A DNA stretch of 60,211 bases from the NCBI GenBank assembly GCA_964448115.1, contig CAYUVA010000027.1:1-60211 (forward strand), written 5' to 3'. The position numbers and the translations under genes were made by a program. Of the stretch, positions 18,668 to 27,656 are shown in pieces. The DNA comes from CAYUVA01 sp964448115 [NCBI: uncultured bacterium] (GTDB taxonomy: Bacteria > CAYUVA01). Position 1 is the stretch's first letter; every line of letters begins with the position of its first letter. The notes beneath the pieces are model-generated. The model was not told where the DNA came from, did no database searches, and saw nothing but the letters and a program-made list of their open reading frames with translations.

Positions 18668-19189
18668 ATGGAAAGAAGATATACATATTTCATAAATCTG
18701 GGTGGCGAGGAGATAAAGGTCGCTATCAAACAGACCGACCGCGATCTGCTATGCATTGAAATCGGGAATAAGACTCATCAGGTATCCCTTGAGAGGCTGC
18801 AAAGGACCTCCTACTACCTGCTGAGCATCGATGAGAAGATCTTCAAGGTGAAGATAGAGGGAAAAGCGGAGGATATGCTCGTAACCTTCGATGGAGTACC
18901 TATTCAAATCAGCGTGATGGATGAACTCAGCAAGCACCTGTCGTTATATGCTCCCCAGAAGGAGCATCAAAGCAACGAGGTGGTAGTAAAAAGCCACATG
19001 CCTGGATTTGTAACCAGGGTCAATGTCTCAGTAGGTGATGCGGTCAAGGAGGGTGATGGCTTGCTCAACCTTGAGGCGATGAAGATGGAGAACGAGCTGT
19101 ATGCCCCCAGGAGCGGGATTATCGATAAGGTACATGTCAAACAAGGTCAGACGGTTGGCGCTGGTGCACCGCTGGTTACAATCAAGTAA
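18668..19189 (+). CDS. Biotin carboxyl carrier protein
   Basis: A 173-residue carrier. The biotinyl domain occupies the last 75 residues, with the biotinylated lysine K139 in LEAMKMEN. The N-terminal 95 residues form a beta-rich region (RYTYFINLGGEEIKVAIKQT) resembling the domain that docks the carrier to carboxylase and carboxyltransferase. The terminator hairpin begins inside its last codons. It shuttles carboxybiotin between the two preceding gene products. Confidence 0.9.
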   Translation: MERRYTYFINLGGEEIKVAIKQTDRDLLCIEIGNKTHQVSLERLQRTSYYLLSIDEKIFKVKIEGKAEDMLVTFDGVPIQISVMDELSKHLSLYAPQKEHQSNEVVVKSHMPGFVTRVNVSVGDAVKEGDGLLNLEAMKMENELYAPRSGIIDKVHVKQGQTVGAGAPLVTIK

Positions 19190-19207
19190 CCTGGTGCACT
19201 TTTTTTA
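19164..19207 (+). terminator. Strong intrinsic terminator of the carboxylase/mutase operon
   Basis: Nested inverted repeats GTGCACC-GCT-GGTTAC, loop AATCAA, then GTAACC-T-GGTGCAC, followed directly by a run of eight T residues. The 13 paired bases span the stop codon at 19187-19189. Confidence 0.85.
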
Positions 19208-19314
19208 GTTATAAAATTTATTATTGCTTCATATATTTGAATTAGTTTTAGATTGAAAAAAACTTTCTACATGTTTATCTTAACTATACCATCAAGTTTC
19301 CTGTAAGTCTTATC

Positions 19315-19343
19315 TTGACATAGAACTTCTCCAATGTTACTTT
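19315..19343 (+). promoter_or_regulatory. Possible promoter of the TPR/DUF4388 operon
   Basis: TTGACA (19315-19320), 17-base spacer, TACTTT (19338-19343), in an AT-rich 194-base gap after the terminator. The -35 is perfect, the -10 weak. Confidence 0.35.
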
Positions 19344-19401
19344 TTCACTGAATAAAAGTGTGTAATTAGTTCGAGAGAGAATAAACACACCAGGAAACGG
19401 C

Positions 19402-21354
19402 TTGGTGAGAGAGCACAAGGGTTATAGTTCGCAGCGGTTGTTATCAATAGGCGAAAGAATCGGTCTATGTTTGATCATCCTGACCTTTTGCCTTACCTTG
19501 AGCCATGCCCAGCCTGCGGAACAGATCCCTGACAAACAAGACGGTGAGCTGATCTTTCCTGACAAAAGTTTGAAGGCTCTTTGGGAGAACTGGAAGGAGC
19601 TGATGCATCAGATCGAGAAGCCGCGCGAGAACCGGCAGCTTATAGACAAGAATATCAATAACTTGAAACAAAAATGCCTTGATCGGGGCATAGAATCATT
19701 CGAGATGTTCTGCGTTGCTTTGTGTCGCGAGGGCTATCATGCCTATAGCAATTCCAACTACGATCTGGCTATAAAATTTTTCAAATATGCAAGCATCCTG
19801 GATAAGAGTCAACCGCTTTGTTACATAGGTTTAGCCAACGCATACTTTGCCAAGAGTCTTTTCAATTTTCCAAAGGTTGTGCTGTACTTAGGTCATGCTT
19901 ATCGACTAGTTTTCGATGATATATGGGGGAAGATCTTCATAGTTGCTGATCTGATACTGATCGGCTCCATTATGCTTCTGCTTTTTTGCATAAGCTTTTT
20001 GATTGTGGTCTTTGTCAAGTACTACAAGCTATTCGAGCACGAACTCATAGAGAAGTTGGGTTTAAGATCGAGCTACCATGTTGCTCGAGTGATCATCCTG
20101 TTGGTGCTGATGCTCCCTTTGATCCTGCGTTTGGGATTGGTCTGGATGCTGATATTAATGCTCTTTCTTTGTTGGATCTATGCGACCCGAAATGAGCGAG
20201 TTGTTTTGATACTGTTTTTAATAACCCTCATCGCCATACCATCGTTGCTATCACAAGCCGCTAAGTACTATCAGCTTTATAATTCCAGGTTACTTCATGC
20301 TGCGGTGTTTATGAAGAAGGGTGGATACAGCGACCAGGTCTTAAGAGCCTTGGAATACGAGGCTAAGCAGAATCCTCAAGAGCCGCTGATCTTTTTCTTT
20401 ACCGCATTATCCTACAAGCGTCAGGGTGAAAAACTGCTGGCTGCCATTGCCCAGTACCAGAGGGCTTACAACCTGCGCAGCGACTTCTTCGAGGCTCTTT
20501 TAAACATGGGAAATGTCTATTTTATCTTAAAGGAGATCGATAAAGCCATCGAAGCATATCAACAAGCCAGGATGATAGATCCCGAAGCTGTCATTGTTCA
20601 TTATAATCTAAGCCGAGCTTACTACGAGAAGCTTCGCTTCGAGGAGGGTGCTACTGCTCGTTCTGATGCCATGCGCATCTCGCCAGAGATGGTCGATTAC
20701 TATACGAGCATATATACTCGCAACATCAACCGGGTGGTTATAGATAAAAGCATTCCTACCCATATCCTCAAGGATAAAATGAACCAGTTACTTGTTGAAA
20801 ATACGGTAGATCCGCAGCTCCTCTGGGTAGAAGGTATTTGGGGCATAAAGTCTGAGAGCTTGGCTTTTTTAGCAATTATAGTCGGCATCCTTCTGTTCGT
20901 TGGAGAAAGATATCGCACCCGATACTTCCCCAAGGCAAGGGAATGCAGTGTCTGTGGAAAGGGGATCTGCAAGAACTGCCTGAGATCAAATCGGGGGAAA
21001 TACTACTGCATAGACTGTTATGATGCCTTTGTGGATACCTCCACTGTAAAGTATGACCTGAAGGAAAAACGAAAGAAATTGATAAATCGCATGGATATCA
21101 TCAGGAATGGCGGCTTACTCGGCTTCAACCTGTTATTCCCCGGCGCTGGATTGATCATCAAAGGTCGTGTAATCTGGGGACAGGTCTTTTTACTGCTATG
21201 GAGCCTATTCATCATTATATTACTCAAGCATAATCTTCTCTTGACCATGCCAATCTTCATCTTTGATGCCTGGGGCATAATAAAGAGTTTTCTAATGGCA
21301 ATAATATTTACAGTTTACTGCGCTACAACCTATCTTCTTTATCGGGAGATGTAA
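19402..21354 (+). CDS. Membrane TPR protein with a cysteine-rich zinc-binding segment
   Basis: A 650-residue protein. An N-terminal export signal (GLCLIILTFCLTLSHAQP) is followed by a helical region, then TPR-like repeats with membrane segments between them (about 175-210 and 225-290). Canonical TPRs lie near 310-420 (LLNMGNVYFILKEIDKAIEA). After another membrane helix near residue 490 comes a compact cysteine cluster, CSVCGKGICKNC plus YYCIDCYDAF at 515-545, which should bind zinc like a B-box. Three final hydrophobic segments close the protein. The start is TTG 19402 or GTG 19405; no ATG fits. It is 4 bases upstream of two DUF4388 genes. Function unknown; the layout suggests a membrane scaffold. 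Confidence 0.65.
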   Translation: MVREHKGYSSQRLLSIGERIGLCLIILTFCLTLSHAQPAEQIPDKQDGELIFPDKSLKALWENWKELMHQIEKPRENRQLIDKNINNLKQKCLDRGIESFEMFCVALCREGYHAYSNSNYDLAIKFFKYASILDKSQPLCYIGLANAYFAKSLFNFPKVVLYLGHAYRLVFDDIWGKIFIVADLILIGSIMLLLFCISFLIVVFVKYYKLFEHELIEKLGLRSSYHVARVIILLVLMLPLILRLGLVWMLILMLFLCWIYATRNERVVLILFLITLIAIPSLLSQAAKYYQLYNSRLLHAAVFMKKGGYSDQVLRALEYEAKQNPQEPLIFFFTALSYKRQGEKLLAAIAQYQRAYNLRSDFFEALLNMGNVYFILKEIDKAIEAYQQARMIDPEAVIVHYNLSRAYYEKLRFEEGATARSDAMRISPEMVDYYTSIYTRNINRVVIDKSIPTHILKDKMNQLLVENTVDPQLLWVEGIWGIKSESLAFLAIIVGILLFVGERYRTRYFPKARECSVCGKGICKNCLRSNRGKYYCIDCYDAFVDTSTVKYDLKEKRKKLINRMDIIRNGGLLGFNLLFPGAGLIIKGRVIWGQVFLLLWSLFIIILLKHNLLLTMPIFIFDAWGIIKSFLMAIIFTVYCATTYLLYREM

Positions 21355-21358
21355 AATT

Positions 21359-21829
21359 ATGAAATACGAGGGAAAATTTAAGCAAGACAATCTTTCTGAT
21401 ATCCTGTTCAAGCTCGAACAAGAAAGGCTTACCGGCTTGCTCACTATACATACCGAAAGTAGAACAGTTGTGCTAACCTTCTACAAGGGAGGCATTGCTG
21501 CTGCAAATACCGATACCAAGGTCAAAGCCAACCTTATTGGAAATATCCTGATAGATAAGGGGTATATTACCGAGGCGCAGCTCGATTATGCGCTTCAAGA
21601 GCAAAAAGGAAGCCAAGACAGGATAGGACAGATATTGCTTAGAAATTCGATAATAAAAGCTGAGCAACTCGAAGAAGCCCTTCATACCCAAATTATGAAG
21701 ATAGTGGCTATACTATTTACCGAGCCTGAGGGATATTACCTGTTCACTGAAGAGGAGAAGGTGTTCTTCGAGGAAGACTATATGCGACCCCTTTCGGTCA
21801 GCGAAATTCCACAGGTAAAGGATAGGTAA
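21359..21829 (+). CDS. DUF4388 (PatA-type) protein
   Basis: A 156-residue protein made of one DUF4388 domain (LSDILFKLEQERLTGLLTIH, then FYKGGIAAANTDTK) and a helical extension like the GspE/PilB N-terminal fold (ILIDKGYITEAQLDYALQEQ). Such proteins are found next to two-component and type IV pilus genes and are thought to mediate protein contacts. It sits 4 bases after the TPR protein and 2 bases before a longer paralogue. Confidence 0.78.
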   Translation: MKYEGKFKQDNLSDILFKLEQERLTGLLTIHTESRTVVLTFYKGGIAAANTDTKVKANLIGNILIDKGYITEAQLDYALQEQKGSQDRIGQILLRNSIIKAEQLEEALHTQIMKIVAILFTEPEGYYLFTEEEKVFFEEDYMRPLSVSEIPQVKDR

Positions 21830-21831
21830 TA

Positions 21832-23055
21832 ATGGCGCTCGAAGGTTTACTTTCCGAGTTCGGTGTAAAGGAGATATTCCAGCGCATCCATCAACAAAGC
21901 AAGACTGGAATTCTAACCATACACAGCGGAGAGGAGACCATTACGGTATCTTTCCAGGAAGGCAAGATAGTCGCCGCCAACTCATCGGTAAAGAACCCGA
22001 ATGACCGCATTGGGAATATACTGGTAAGAACCAAGATGGTTGATGCTGAAAGCCTCAAGGCAGCTATCAACGAGAAAGAGGAATCGCTTGATCGCATCGG
22101 GCAGATCCTACTCAAGAAAAAAGTCATCACCAAGGAGGTGCTTCAAAAGGCGCTGCAAGTACAGGTGCTGCAGATAATTAAACGACTATTTTCTGTAGAA
22201 GATGGGTTCTATCACTTCAAGCCCGAAGAGAAGGTACACTATGATGAAGAAAACATGCATCCTATATCCATAGATAAAATTATCTCGGTTGGCGTCGAAA
22301 AAGCACCGGTACTGGAGGAACTTAGCGGGAAAATGCCCTCTGCGGATGATGTCTATGAAAAGACCTATAGCTTGGATGACGAGGAAGCCAACCTAATAAT
22401 CGACGAATTGGATGATGAAAACAAGGATGTCCTTAAATACATAGATGGCTGGACCACTATAAAAAGCATCCTGGAAAAATATCAGGATAGAAAGCTCGAG
22501 GTGCTTAAGATAATTACAGAACTGGAACAAAAAGGCTTGATAAGAAAGCTGCTCGAAACTAAAACACCCATAAAGATCGAGGTTAAAAAAACTAAACCGA
22601 TCAAGCTCCCCAAGATTTATATCATCCCCTATATGGTAGTTCCAATCATAATAGTCCTGGTCGCGCTGGGGCTTAAGGATCTTTATAATAAGGGGGTCAA
22701 GCAGTTCACCTTGGTAAATAATCCAATTTATAGAACCTTAGAGAATCAACATAAGGATAGAGTTTTCCATGCTGTCAATTTGTATATCAACCGCAATAAC
22801 AATCCTCCTATCAGCGTAGATTTTTTGGTGCGAGCACGATATCTACAACAGAAGTTCGCCTATGATCCGTGGGGGAATATGTATATCCTGCGAGTAAATG
22901 ACAATACATTCTCGTTGATTAGCAAAGGTGCAGACGGGAAAGTCAACACCGGCGACGATCTTATATATACTAAGGAATTCAACAAGGAGACCAATATCGA
23001 GGCAGCCTTCTTTCCATTTTTCCCACAATATCAATCTCTCGAAGCTACGCCGTAA
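21832..23055 (+). CDS. DUF4388 protein fused to a GspG-like C-terminal domain
   Basis: A 407-residue protein. Residues 1-150 repeat the DUF4388 plus helical layout of the upstream gene (GILTIHSGEETITVSFQEGK). Residues 185-250 form a winged-helix-like segment (GWTTIKSILEKYQDRKLEVL). One transmembrane helix lies near 262-282 (IYIIPYMVVPIIIVLVALGL). The final ~110 residues match the C-terminal half of the type II secretion pseudopilin GspG: YDPWGNMYILRVNDN, then ISKGADGKVNTGDDLIY, where the GADG..TGDD loop is the calcium site. The cytoplasmic regulatory part is thus tied to an external pseudopilin-like part. Confidence 0.75.
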   Translation: MALEGLLSEFGVKEIFQRIHQQSKTGILTIHSGEETITVSFQEGKIVAANSSVKNPNDRIGNILVRTKMVDAESLKAAINEKEESLDRIGQILLKKKVITKEVLQKALQVQVLQIIKRLFSVEDGFYHFKPEEKVHYDEENMHPISIDKIISVGVEKAPVLEELSGKMPSADDVYEKTYSLDDEEANLIIDELDDENKDVLKYIDGWTTIKSILEKYQDRKLEVLKIITELEQKGLIRKLLETKTPIKIEVKKTKPIKLPKIYIIPYMVVPIIIVLVALGLKDLYNKGVKQFTLVNNPIYRTLENQHKDRVFHAVNLYINRNNNPPISVDFLVRARYLQQKFAYDPWGNMYILRVNDNTFSLISKGADGKVNTGDDLIYTKEFNKETNIEAAFFPFFPQYQSLEATP

Positions 23056-23088
23056 GGCATAATCCATCGGGTGTGCATATTGGGCTTA

Positions 23089-24813
23089 TTATTTGGAGGC
23101 ACTTTTTACCCTGTAAATGGTGAAGTTGCCCATATCAAGGCTCTCCCAGAATGGATGGCACTTTTTTATCCTTTCCAGCAAGTATTGATCGCTTTGGTTC
23201 ATAAACACGCTTCCCCTGGGATAACATCTTGCTATTGAAGCCTGAATCCGCGCCTGACTCATACCATAGAACTTCCTGGGAAAGTCGAAAAAGTTCTTTT
23301 CAGGCGAATTGCGTAGCCACCAGAGATTCCTTTCGTGGTTGTTTAGTACCAGGCAGATGTCAACAGTGGCGTTCATATCAGTGAATAAGCCGGGATCGTC
23401 TATGATATAAAAGTCAGCTCCATTGGTGGTTGATAAGTACTGAATAGTAGGGTGCAAAAAAAGCTGGGGTGATAGCAGGTAGGTCGTTTTATTCCTAGAA
23501 CCGCTTACCAGTCGAGCGATCTCCACCTCATCCTCGTTGAAGCCATCCAGGCAGCGCTGCTTGATAGGTGCCTGGTAAACCATCCCCGCCCAGTCTATGA
23601 AATATAGTTTGATATCCCAGGCAGCCGATCCAGCCAAAAGAACGATGATAATGATGACCGAAATTCTGCTGGCAAACTGGTTGCTCGCTGCACCCATTCT
23701 CTTTAGGATTTTATCCAAGACAGATCGCAATAGAAATAATCCGATACCGCCTAAAAGGGCGACCGCGGGGACTACACATAGGGTTCTCAGCGCTGCCGGC
23801 GCCTGCCAGGTAACCGACAGGATGCCCGGAATAAGCATGGTTACAAGCCAGAGCAAAATTACCGTAACCCCACGGCTGAAAGGCTTCAGGAGGGAATAAA
23901 CGACTCCCAGGAGAAAAAGGAGACCAAATACCGGGTTCAGCATCGGCTTACCGGGGATGTTGTGGCGCAGGATCTGATCTCCAGAGAGATTAAACATAGC
24001 AAGGTATGAGCCTATATTTGATAACAGGTTACCTATCGGCGATCCCGACTCGGAAAAAACAGAGGTCAGTTTCGCCCGGGATAAAAAGAGATCTGGATGC
24101 AACAAACCATATACCACCAATGGGGCAGAGATGATGAGAAATGCGCTGAATAGATAAAACGAACTCCAAAGCTGCCCTTGTTTGTTATTTTTTTTGATGA
24201 TGATGTTCACTATCAGCACTATGAAAATCAACATGGGGAGCAGCCTGGCTGGAATATAGGTATATAGCGAGATGCCCATCAGGGCGCCGGCTGCTATGAA
24301 TTGCCATTTATCGTTACACTCCATAGCCCTCAAGACAAAATAGATGACCAAAACCATGAACAAGGGAGCAAGAATGCCCCTGAAGCCTATGCGACTGAAT
24401 TGAATATGCCAGCGCATCGATGCAAGCAGAAAAGCTGCTGCCAGAGCCTGGTAATGGCTCCTGGTGATGAATCGAGCCAGCCAATAGAGGGCAACAACCG
24501 TCAAAAGTCCGGCAACAGCTGAGACCGCTCGAATAGCCATCACGCTGTTACCGAATATGATCATGCCTATCGCCACCAGGTACTTGAAGATCGGCTCTTG
24601 CCCGCAGTTGGAGGGGAAATACAAGGGATGATGAACCCCCTTTAGCACCAGGTAGGCATCCAATCCATGATTAGCCTCGTCAAGCCAAAGCCCCGGCGGA
24701 AGATCGGTCAGCTTGTAAAACCTTACCATAAAGGCAAAGATAAAAAGGAGGGTAAGGTGAAGGAATTTGCTTCTTAGTGCCTTGGATGCCGATAGTGCGC
24801 TCAATGAGAACAT
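23089..24813 (-). CDS. GT39/ArnT-type membrane glycosyltransferase
   Basis: A 574-residue GT-C enzyme. After the first membrane helix comes the family's catalytic motif LPPGLWLDEANHGLDAY, with Asp-Glu in the first periplasmic loop. About eleven hydrophobic segments follow, then a soluble C-terminal region from about residue 425. Such enzymes move a sugar from a polyprenyl-phosphate donor to protein or lipid. It is convergent with the DUF4388 operon and divergent from the secreted alpha-barrel protein gene. Acceptor unknown. Confidence 0.75.
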   Translation of the reverse strand: MFSLSALSASKALRSKFLHLTLLFIFAFMVRFYKLTDLPPGLWLDEANHGLDAYLVLKGVHHPLYFPSNCGQEPIFKYLVAIGMIIFGNSVMAIRAVSAVAGLLTVVALYWLARFITRSHYQALAAAFLLASMRWHIQFSRIGFRGILAPLFMVLVIYFVLRAMECNDKWQFIAAGALMGISLYTYIPARLLPMLIFIVLIVNIIIKKNNKQGQLWSSFYLFSAFLIISAPLVVYGLLHPDLFLSRAKLTSVFSESGSPIGNLLSNIGSYLAMFNLSGDQILRHNIPGKPMLNPVFGLLFLLGVVYSLLKPFSRGVTVILLWLVTMLIPGILSVTWQAPAALRTLCVVPAVALLGGIGLFLLRSVLDKILKRMGAASNQFASRISVIIIIVLLAGSAAWDIKLYFIDWAGMVYQAPIKQRCLDGFNEDEVEIARLVSGSRNKTTYLLSPQLFLHPTIQYLSTTNGADFYIIDDPGLFTDMNATVDICLVLNNHERNLWWLRNSPEKNFFDFPRKFYGMSQARIQASIARCYPRGSVFMNQSDQYLLERIKKCHPFWESLDMGNFTIYRVKSASK

Positions 24814-24862
24814 AATTCAAAGGATAACAGAAATAGCGCAATGGAAAAAGGATATCTTAACC

Positions 24863-24891
24863 TTGACTGTCCCTGCGAGTGATATTAGAAT
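24863..24891 (+). promoter_or_regulatory. Sigma70-type promoter of the secreted alpha-barrel protein
   Basis: TTGACT (24863-24868), 17-base spacer, TAGAAT (24886-24891). Five of six bases match in each box. The leader to ATG 24942 is about 43 bases. Confidence 0.55.
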
Positions 24892-24941
24892 AATAAGCGG
24901 TTATCAGTAAAATATACTCCTACATGATGAAGGAGCATCAA

Positions 24942-26795
24942 ATGAAACGCGATAGATCAATCAGGTGGTATCCAGTACTAGTCCTTATAATGATAGTTGT
25001 GGCAACGAGCGCCTATGCCATCTCCTATAAACAAAAGGATTACTATGATGCGATAATCTCGGTCGCTGACCGATTGGTTGCCTTGCAGTTCTCCGATGGC
25101 TCCTGGCCGGAAGATATCTCCGGGCTGTTCTCCCCAAGCGGTGAACACTCGACTCGGATAAACGGCATCGTTACCCAGAGCATCCTCCATGCATACAAGC
25201 TCGATAACAAGAACAGCTATAAGGATGCCTGCCTGAAGACCGCCAATTGGATGGTCAGCTTCTACCAGTCGAACGGGTTTCTACACAACGAGGATGCCAT
25301 GGCTCTGTACGATATTGGCGCGCAGTGGGATAATTCGTTCTATAAGGACAATGCCAGTAACGCCATCAAGAAGGTGGTGGAGGATCTTTATCCTAGCAAC
25401 CAGGCGCTGGTTAATATGCTATCCGATCTGCAAGCCAACATAAGTTACAAAGCAGCTACCTATATCAGGGCGTTCAACAAGTTCGGCTACAAGCAACGAG
25501 CGCTACAGTTGGCAGACTACATGGTAGCCAATTGGCAGGCAAAATCCGGCTTGGCAAGCGGCGCATTTTTGAGCGCAAGGGATTACAAAGGCTCTGGCTT
25601 GGATTACTACCTGATGAAGGACTCGGCTTATGCAGCCTTAGCCTTATCGGAGCTGGATGCAGCAAGGTATTACAACGCGATACTCAGAACCACGAATCTG
25701 ATAATCAGTGGCTACGGATTCAACGGCAGAACAAACTATGAGGGTGGATACCCCGCTGGCTTCACTTACAATCCAGGCGAGAATAGCTGGGATTATGTCG
25801 ATTATCTTTATACAGCAGAGGATCAGGCTTACCAGGTTCGCTTTCTATCAGCAGTCAAGGAGAGAACCTATGCCAATGCCGGATGTAATTTCCTCGTATA
25901 TACCCAGGAACTGCCAGAACATGGCGGTGGCTGGGAGACCAGGACCCTAGGCTGGGATGCACCGATCGACGATACCGAGTATAGCTATACCGATGCGGCA
26001 GTAGTTACAGCGTTGGCAGAGAGGCTCAAGATAAACCGGGCACCGATAATACTGCTTGCCGGCTATGGATATACATCGCTGAGCAAGAACAACGGCGGTT
26101 TCTTTGAGATGCTCTGCTGGGCACAAGACCTCGATGAGGATTCTATATCCTCTTGCGAAATATATGTTAACGGGCAAGCGACCGGCACCATGCTAACCAA
26201 AGAGGAAACCGTCCCCGGCTTGTTCTTATTCGATACCACAACAATATATCCAGGAGTGCAGCCACAACAAGTCCTCCTGGAGCTTAGAGTAACCGATGAG
26301 CTAGGGAAAACCAGCAAGTCCTGGCCTTATATGCACATAAGCAAGCTGGATGATGATTTATATGGCGGATTATACACATACCAAAGTGAGCCAGAGCCAT
26401 GGTGGCTCCATTATTACCGCACGATAGAGATGACTACTTTCGAGGGCAAGGGCGCTGCCAAGCCTAATATCTTGGCTGCCGGGTACATGTACACAAACTT
26501 GAGCGAGCAGAGCGGGGGAACATTGAACTTGGCTGCCGCATGCGATGACCGGGATTCCCCGCGTGACATAAAGGATGTACAGATCTATGTGGCTGGGATG
26601 CCATCCGGAATATACCTCAAGGACGATGGGCTGAGCGGCGATTTCGCTGCCAGCGACCAGGTATTCGGGATGCAGATGAACTTTACATCTGCATCCTTAC
26701 AGGGCGCGAGCGGGCAGTATATTATTGAGCTGGTCGCAACCGACTACAGCGGAAACAAGAGCAACCTGTGGCCATACCTGGTGATCAGTCAATAA
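24942..26795 (+). CDS. Secreted alpha/alpha-barrel protein with two C-terminal modules
   Basis: A 617-residue exported protein. The start ATG 24942 is set by AGGAG six bases upstream; two earlier in-frame ATGs lack a ribosome site. Signal peptide ends near ATSAYA. Residues 35-355 look like a six-hairpin toroid of the terpene-cyclase or glycosidase type (VADRLVALQFSDGSWPEDI, ASNAIKKVVEDL), with Trp and Asp residues typical of sugar-binding barrels, but I cannot name an enzyme. Two copies of a ~100-residue module follow: 366-466 (LAGYGYTSLSKNNGG) and 507-617 (LAAGYMYTNLSEQSGG ... WPYLVISQ). The second contains [12 protein letters not shown], almost the same as in the protein ending at 51868. 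Confidence 0.7.
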   Translation: MKRDRSIRWYPVLVLIMIVVATSAYAISYKQKDYYDAIISVADRLVALQFSDGSWPEDISGLFSPSGEHSTRINGIVTQSILHAYKLDNKNSYKDACLKTANWMVSFYQSNGFLHNEDAMALYDIGAQWDNSFYKDNASNAIKKVVEDLYPSNQALVNMLSDLQANISYKAATYIRAFNKFGYKQRALQLADYMVANWQAKSGLASGAFLSARDYKGSGLDYYLMKDSAYAALALSELDAARYYNAILRTTNLIISGYGFNGRTNYEGGYPAGFTYNPGENSWDYVDYLYTAEDQAYQVRFLSAVKERTYANAGCNFLVYTQELPEHGGGWETRTLGWDAPIDDTEYSYTDAAVVTALAERLKINRAPIILLAGYGYTSLSKNNGGFFEMLCWAQDLDEDSISSCEIYVNGQATGTMLTKEETVPGLFLFDTTTIYPGVQPQQVLLELRVTDELGKTSKSWPYMHISKLDDDLYGGLYTYQSEPEPWWLHYYRTIEMTTFEGKGAAKPNILAAGYMYTNLSEQSGGTLNLAAACDDRDSPRDIKDVQIYVAGMPSGIYLKDDGLSGDFAASDQVFGMQMNFTSASLQGASGQYIIELVATDYSGNKSNLWPYLVISQ

Positions 26796-26817
26796 AGTAA
26801 GAACCTGGAAGATCTCC

Positions 26818-27210
26818 CTAATCAAGCCGTTCGCAGTAGATCTGAAGCTCGTTCAACTTTTTCTCCAACGCTCGGTACAATCGAACCTTAACCAGCCATA
26901 AATCATCGTTGCCCAGCTTATGCTCGCTTCCGTCAAGCTCCAGGTGATATACCGCGCCTTCTCCCTCCAGTATAATCCATTCGGTCGGCTCCTCTGCGAA
27001 CTGGTTCAGGTTCCCCATTGCCTTGCCTACCTTTACGGCAAAGACGCTATGTTGCTTGTTGATGAACTCGAAATGATAGCGATGCGGGCTTCCCTTGAAG
27101 GTCCTTGATTTCTCCACGGGTTTATCGCGGTCGAATATAAGGTTCTCATAGTCGGCGAAGAATTCCTTGGGCAGTATCTTTTTCAGCAACCGTTTAATCT
27201 TCATCATCAA
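26818..27210 (-). CDS. Hypothetical protein
   Basis: A 130-residue protein I do not recognise. The N-terminus is basic (KIKRLLKKILPKEF), the middle is beta-rich (SPHRYHFEFINKQHSVFAVK) and the C-terminus is an amphipathic helix (RALEKKLNELQIYCERL). Three consecutive ATG codons open it, overlapping the end of the ilvD-like fragment by 17 bases. It ends 23 bases from the convergent secreted protein gene. Confidence 0.5.
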   Translation of the reverse strand: MMMKIKRLLKKILPKEFFADYENLIFDRDKPVEKSRTFKGSPHRYHFEFINKQHSVFAVKVGKAMGNLNQFAEEPTEWIILEGEGAVYHLELDGSEHKLGNDDLWLVKVRLYRALEKKLNELQIYCERLD

Positions 27211-27502
27211 GCCTCGACATCTGAGCGCTCATCGCATCGGTGGTTGCATTGCCAGGCAACGACAAGCCCACCGCCTCGATAATACAAGCCATGGTATTGG
27301 TTGTACCCATCATATTGCAAGCGCCATAGCCGCTGCAGGTGTTTTGCCAATAGCTCTGAAGCTCATCTTGGTTTATCTCGCCAGCTCGATATCTACCCAT
27401 ACTATTCTTGGCTTGTCCAGGTCCGAAGCAGATATCCCTGAACCACAAAGCAGTGCATTTTTGTATATCTGGTGTATGTCCATATAGTTTTACTCCCCGC
27501 AC
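27194..27502 (-). pseudogene. Relic of a dihydroxy-acid dehydratase/Edd family gene
   Basis: A 102-codon frame whose second half matches the core of the IlvD/Edd family: GRYRAGEINQDELQSYWQNT, then CSGYGACNMMGTTNTMACII and EAVGLSLPGNAT. In intact enzymes this is the iron-sulfur cysteine region of a protein of about 560 residues. Nothing resembling the other 450 residues is found on either side; the upstream side is low-complexity repeat DNA. I therefore call it a gene fragment, although a short derived protein cannot be excluded. Confidence 0.65.
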
Positions 27503-27539
27503 TTATCAACTTACCTTTTTTCCATAATATTTTCCAGAG

Positions 27540-27656
27540 AAGAGGGATAAGGCGTAAGGATTTAGGCACAAGCAAGGAAATATTATCGGTTAGATAGCCA
27601 TCACACCACAAGTCTCACATCTTACGCCTTAAGTCTCAATCCTCACTCCTATTATT
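27540..27656. repeat. Low-complexity intergenic repeat stretch
   Basis: Contains the pair ataaggcgtaagg (near 27548) and cttacgcctta (27620-27630), which are inverted relative to each other, and the run aagtctcaatcctcactcct. Similar 'cctcaatcctca' words recur at 56731, and 'gcctcaagcct' words near 46115 and 48867. Confidence 0.45.
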
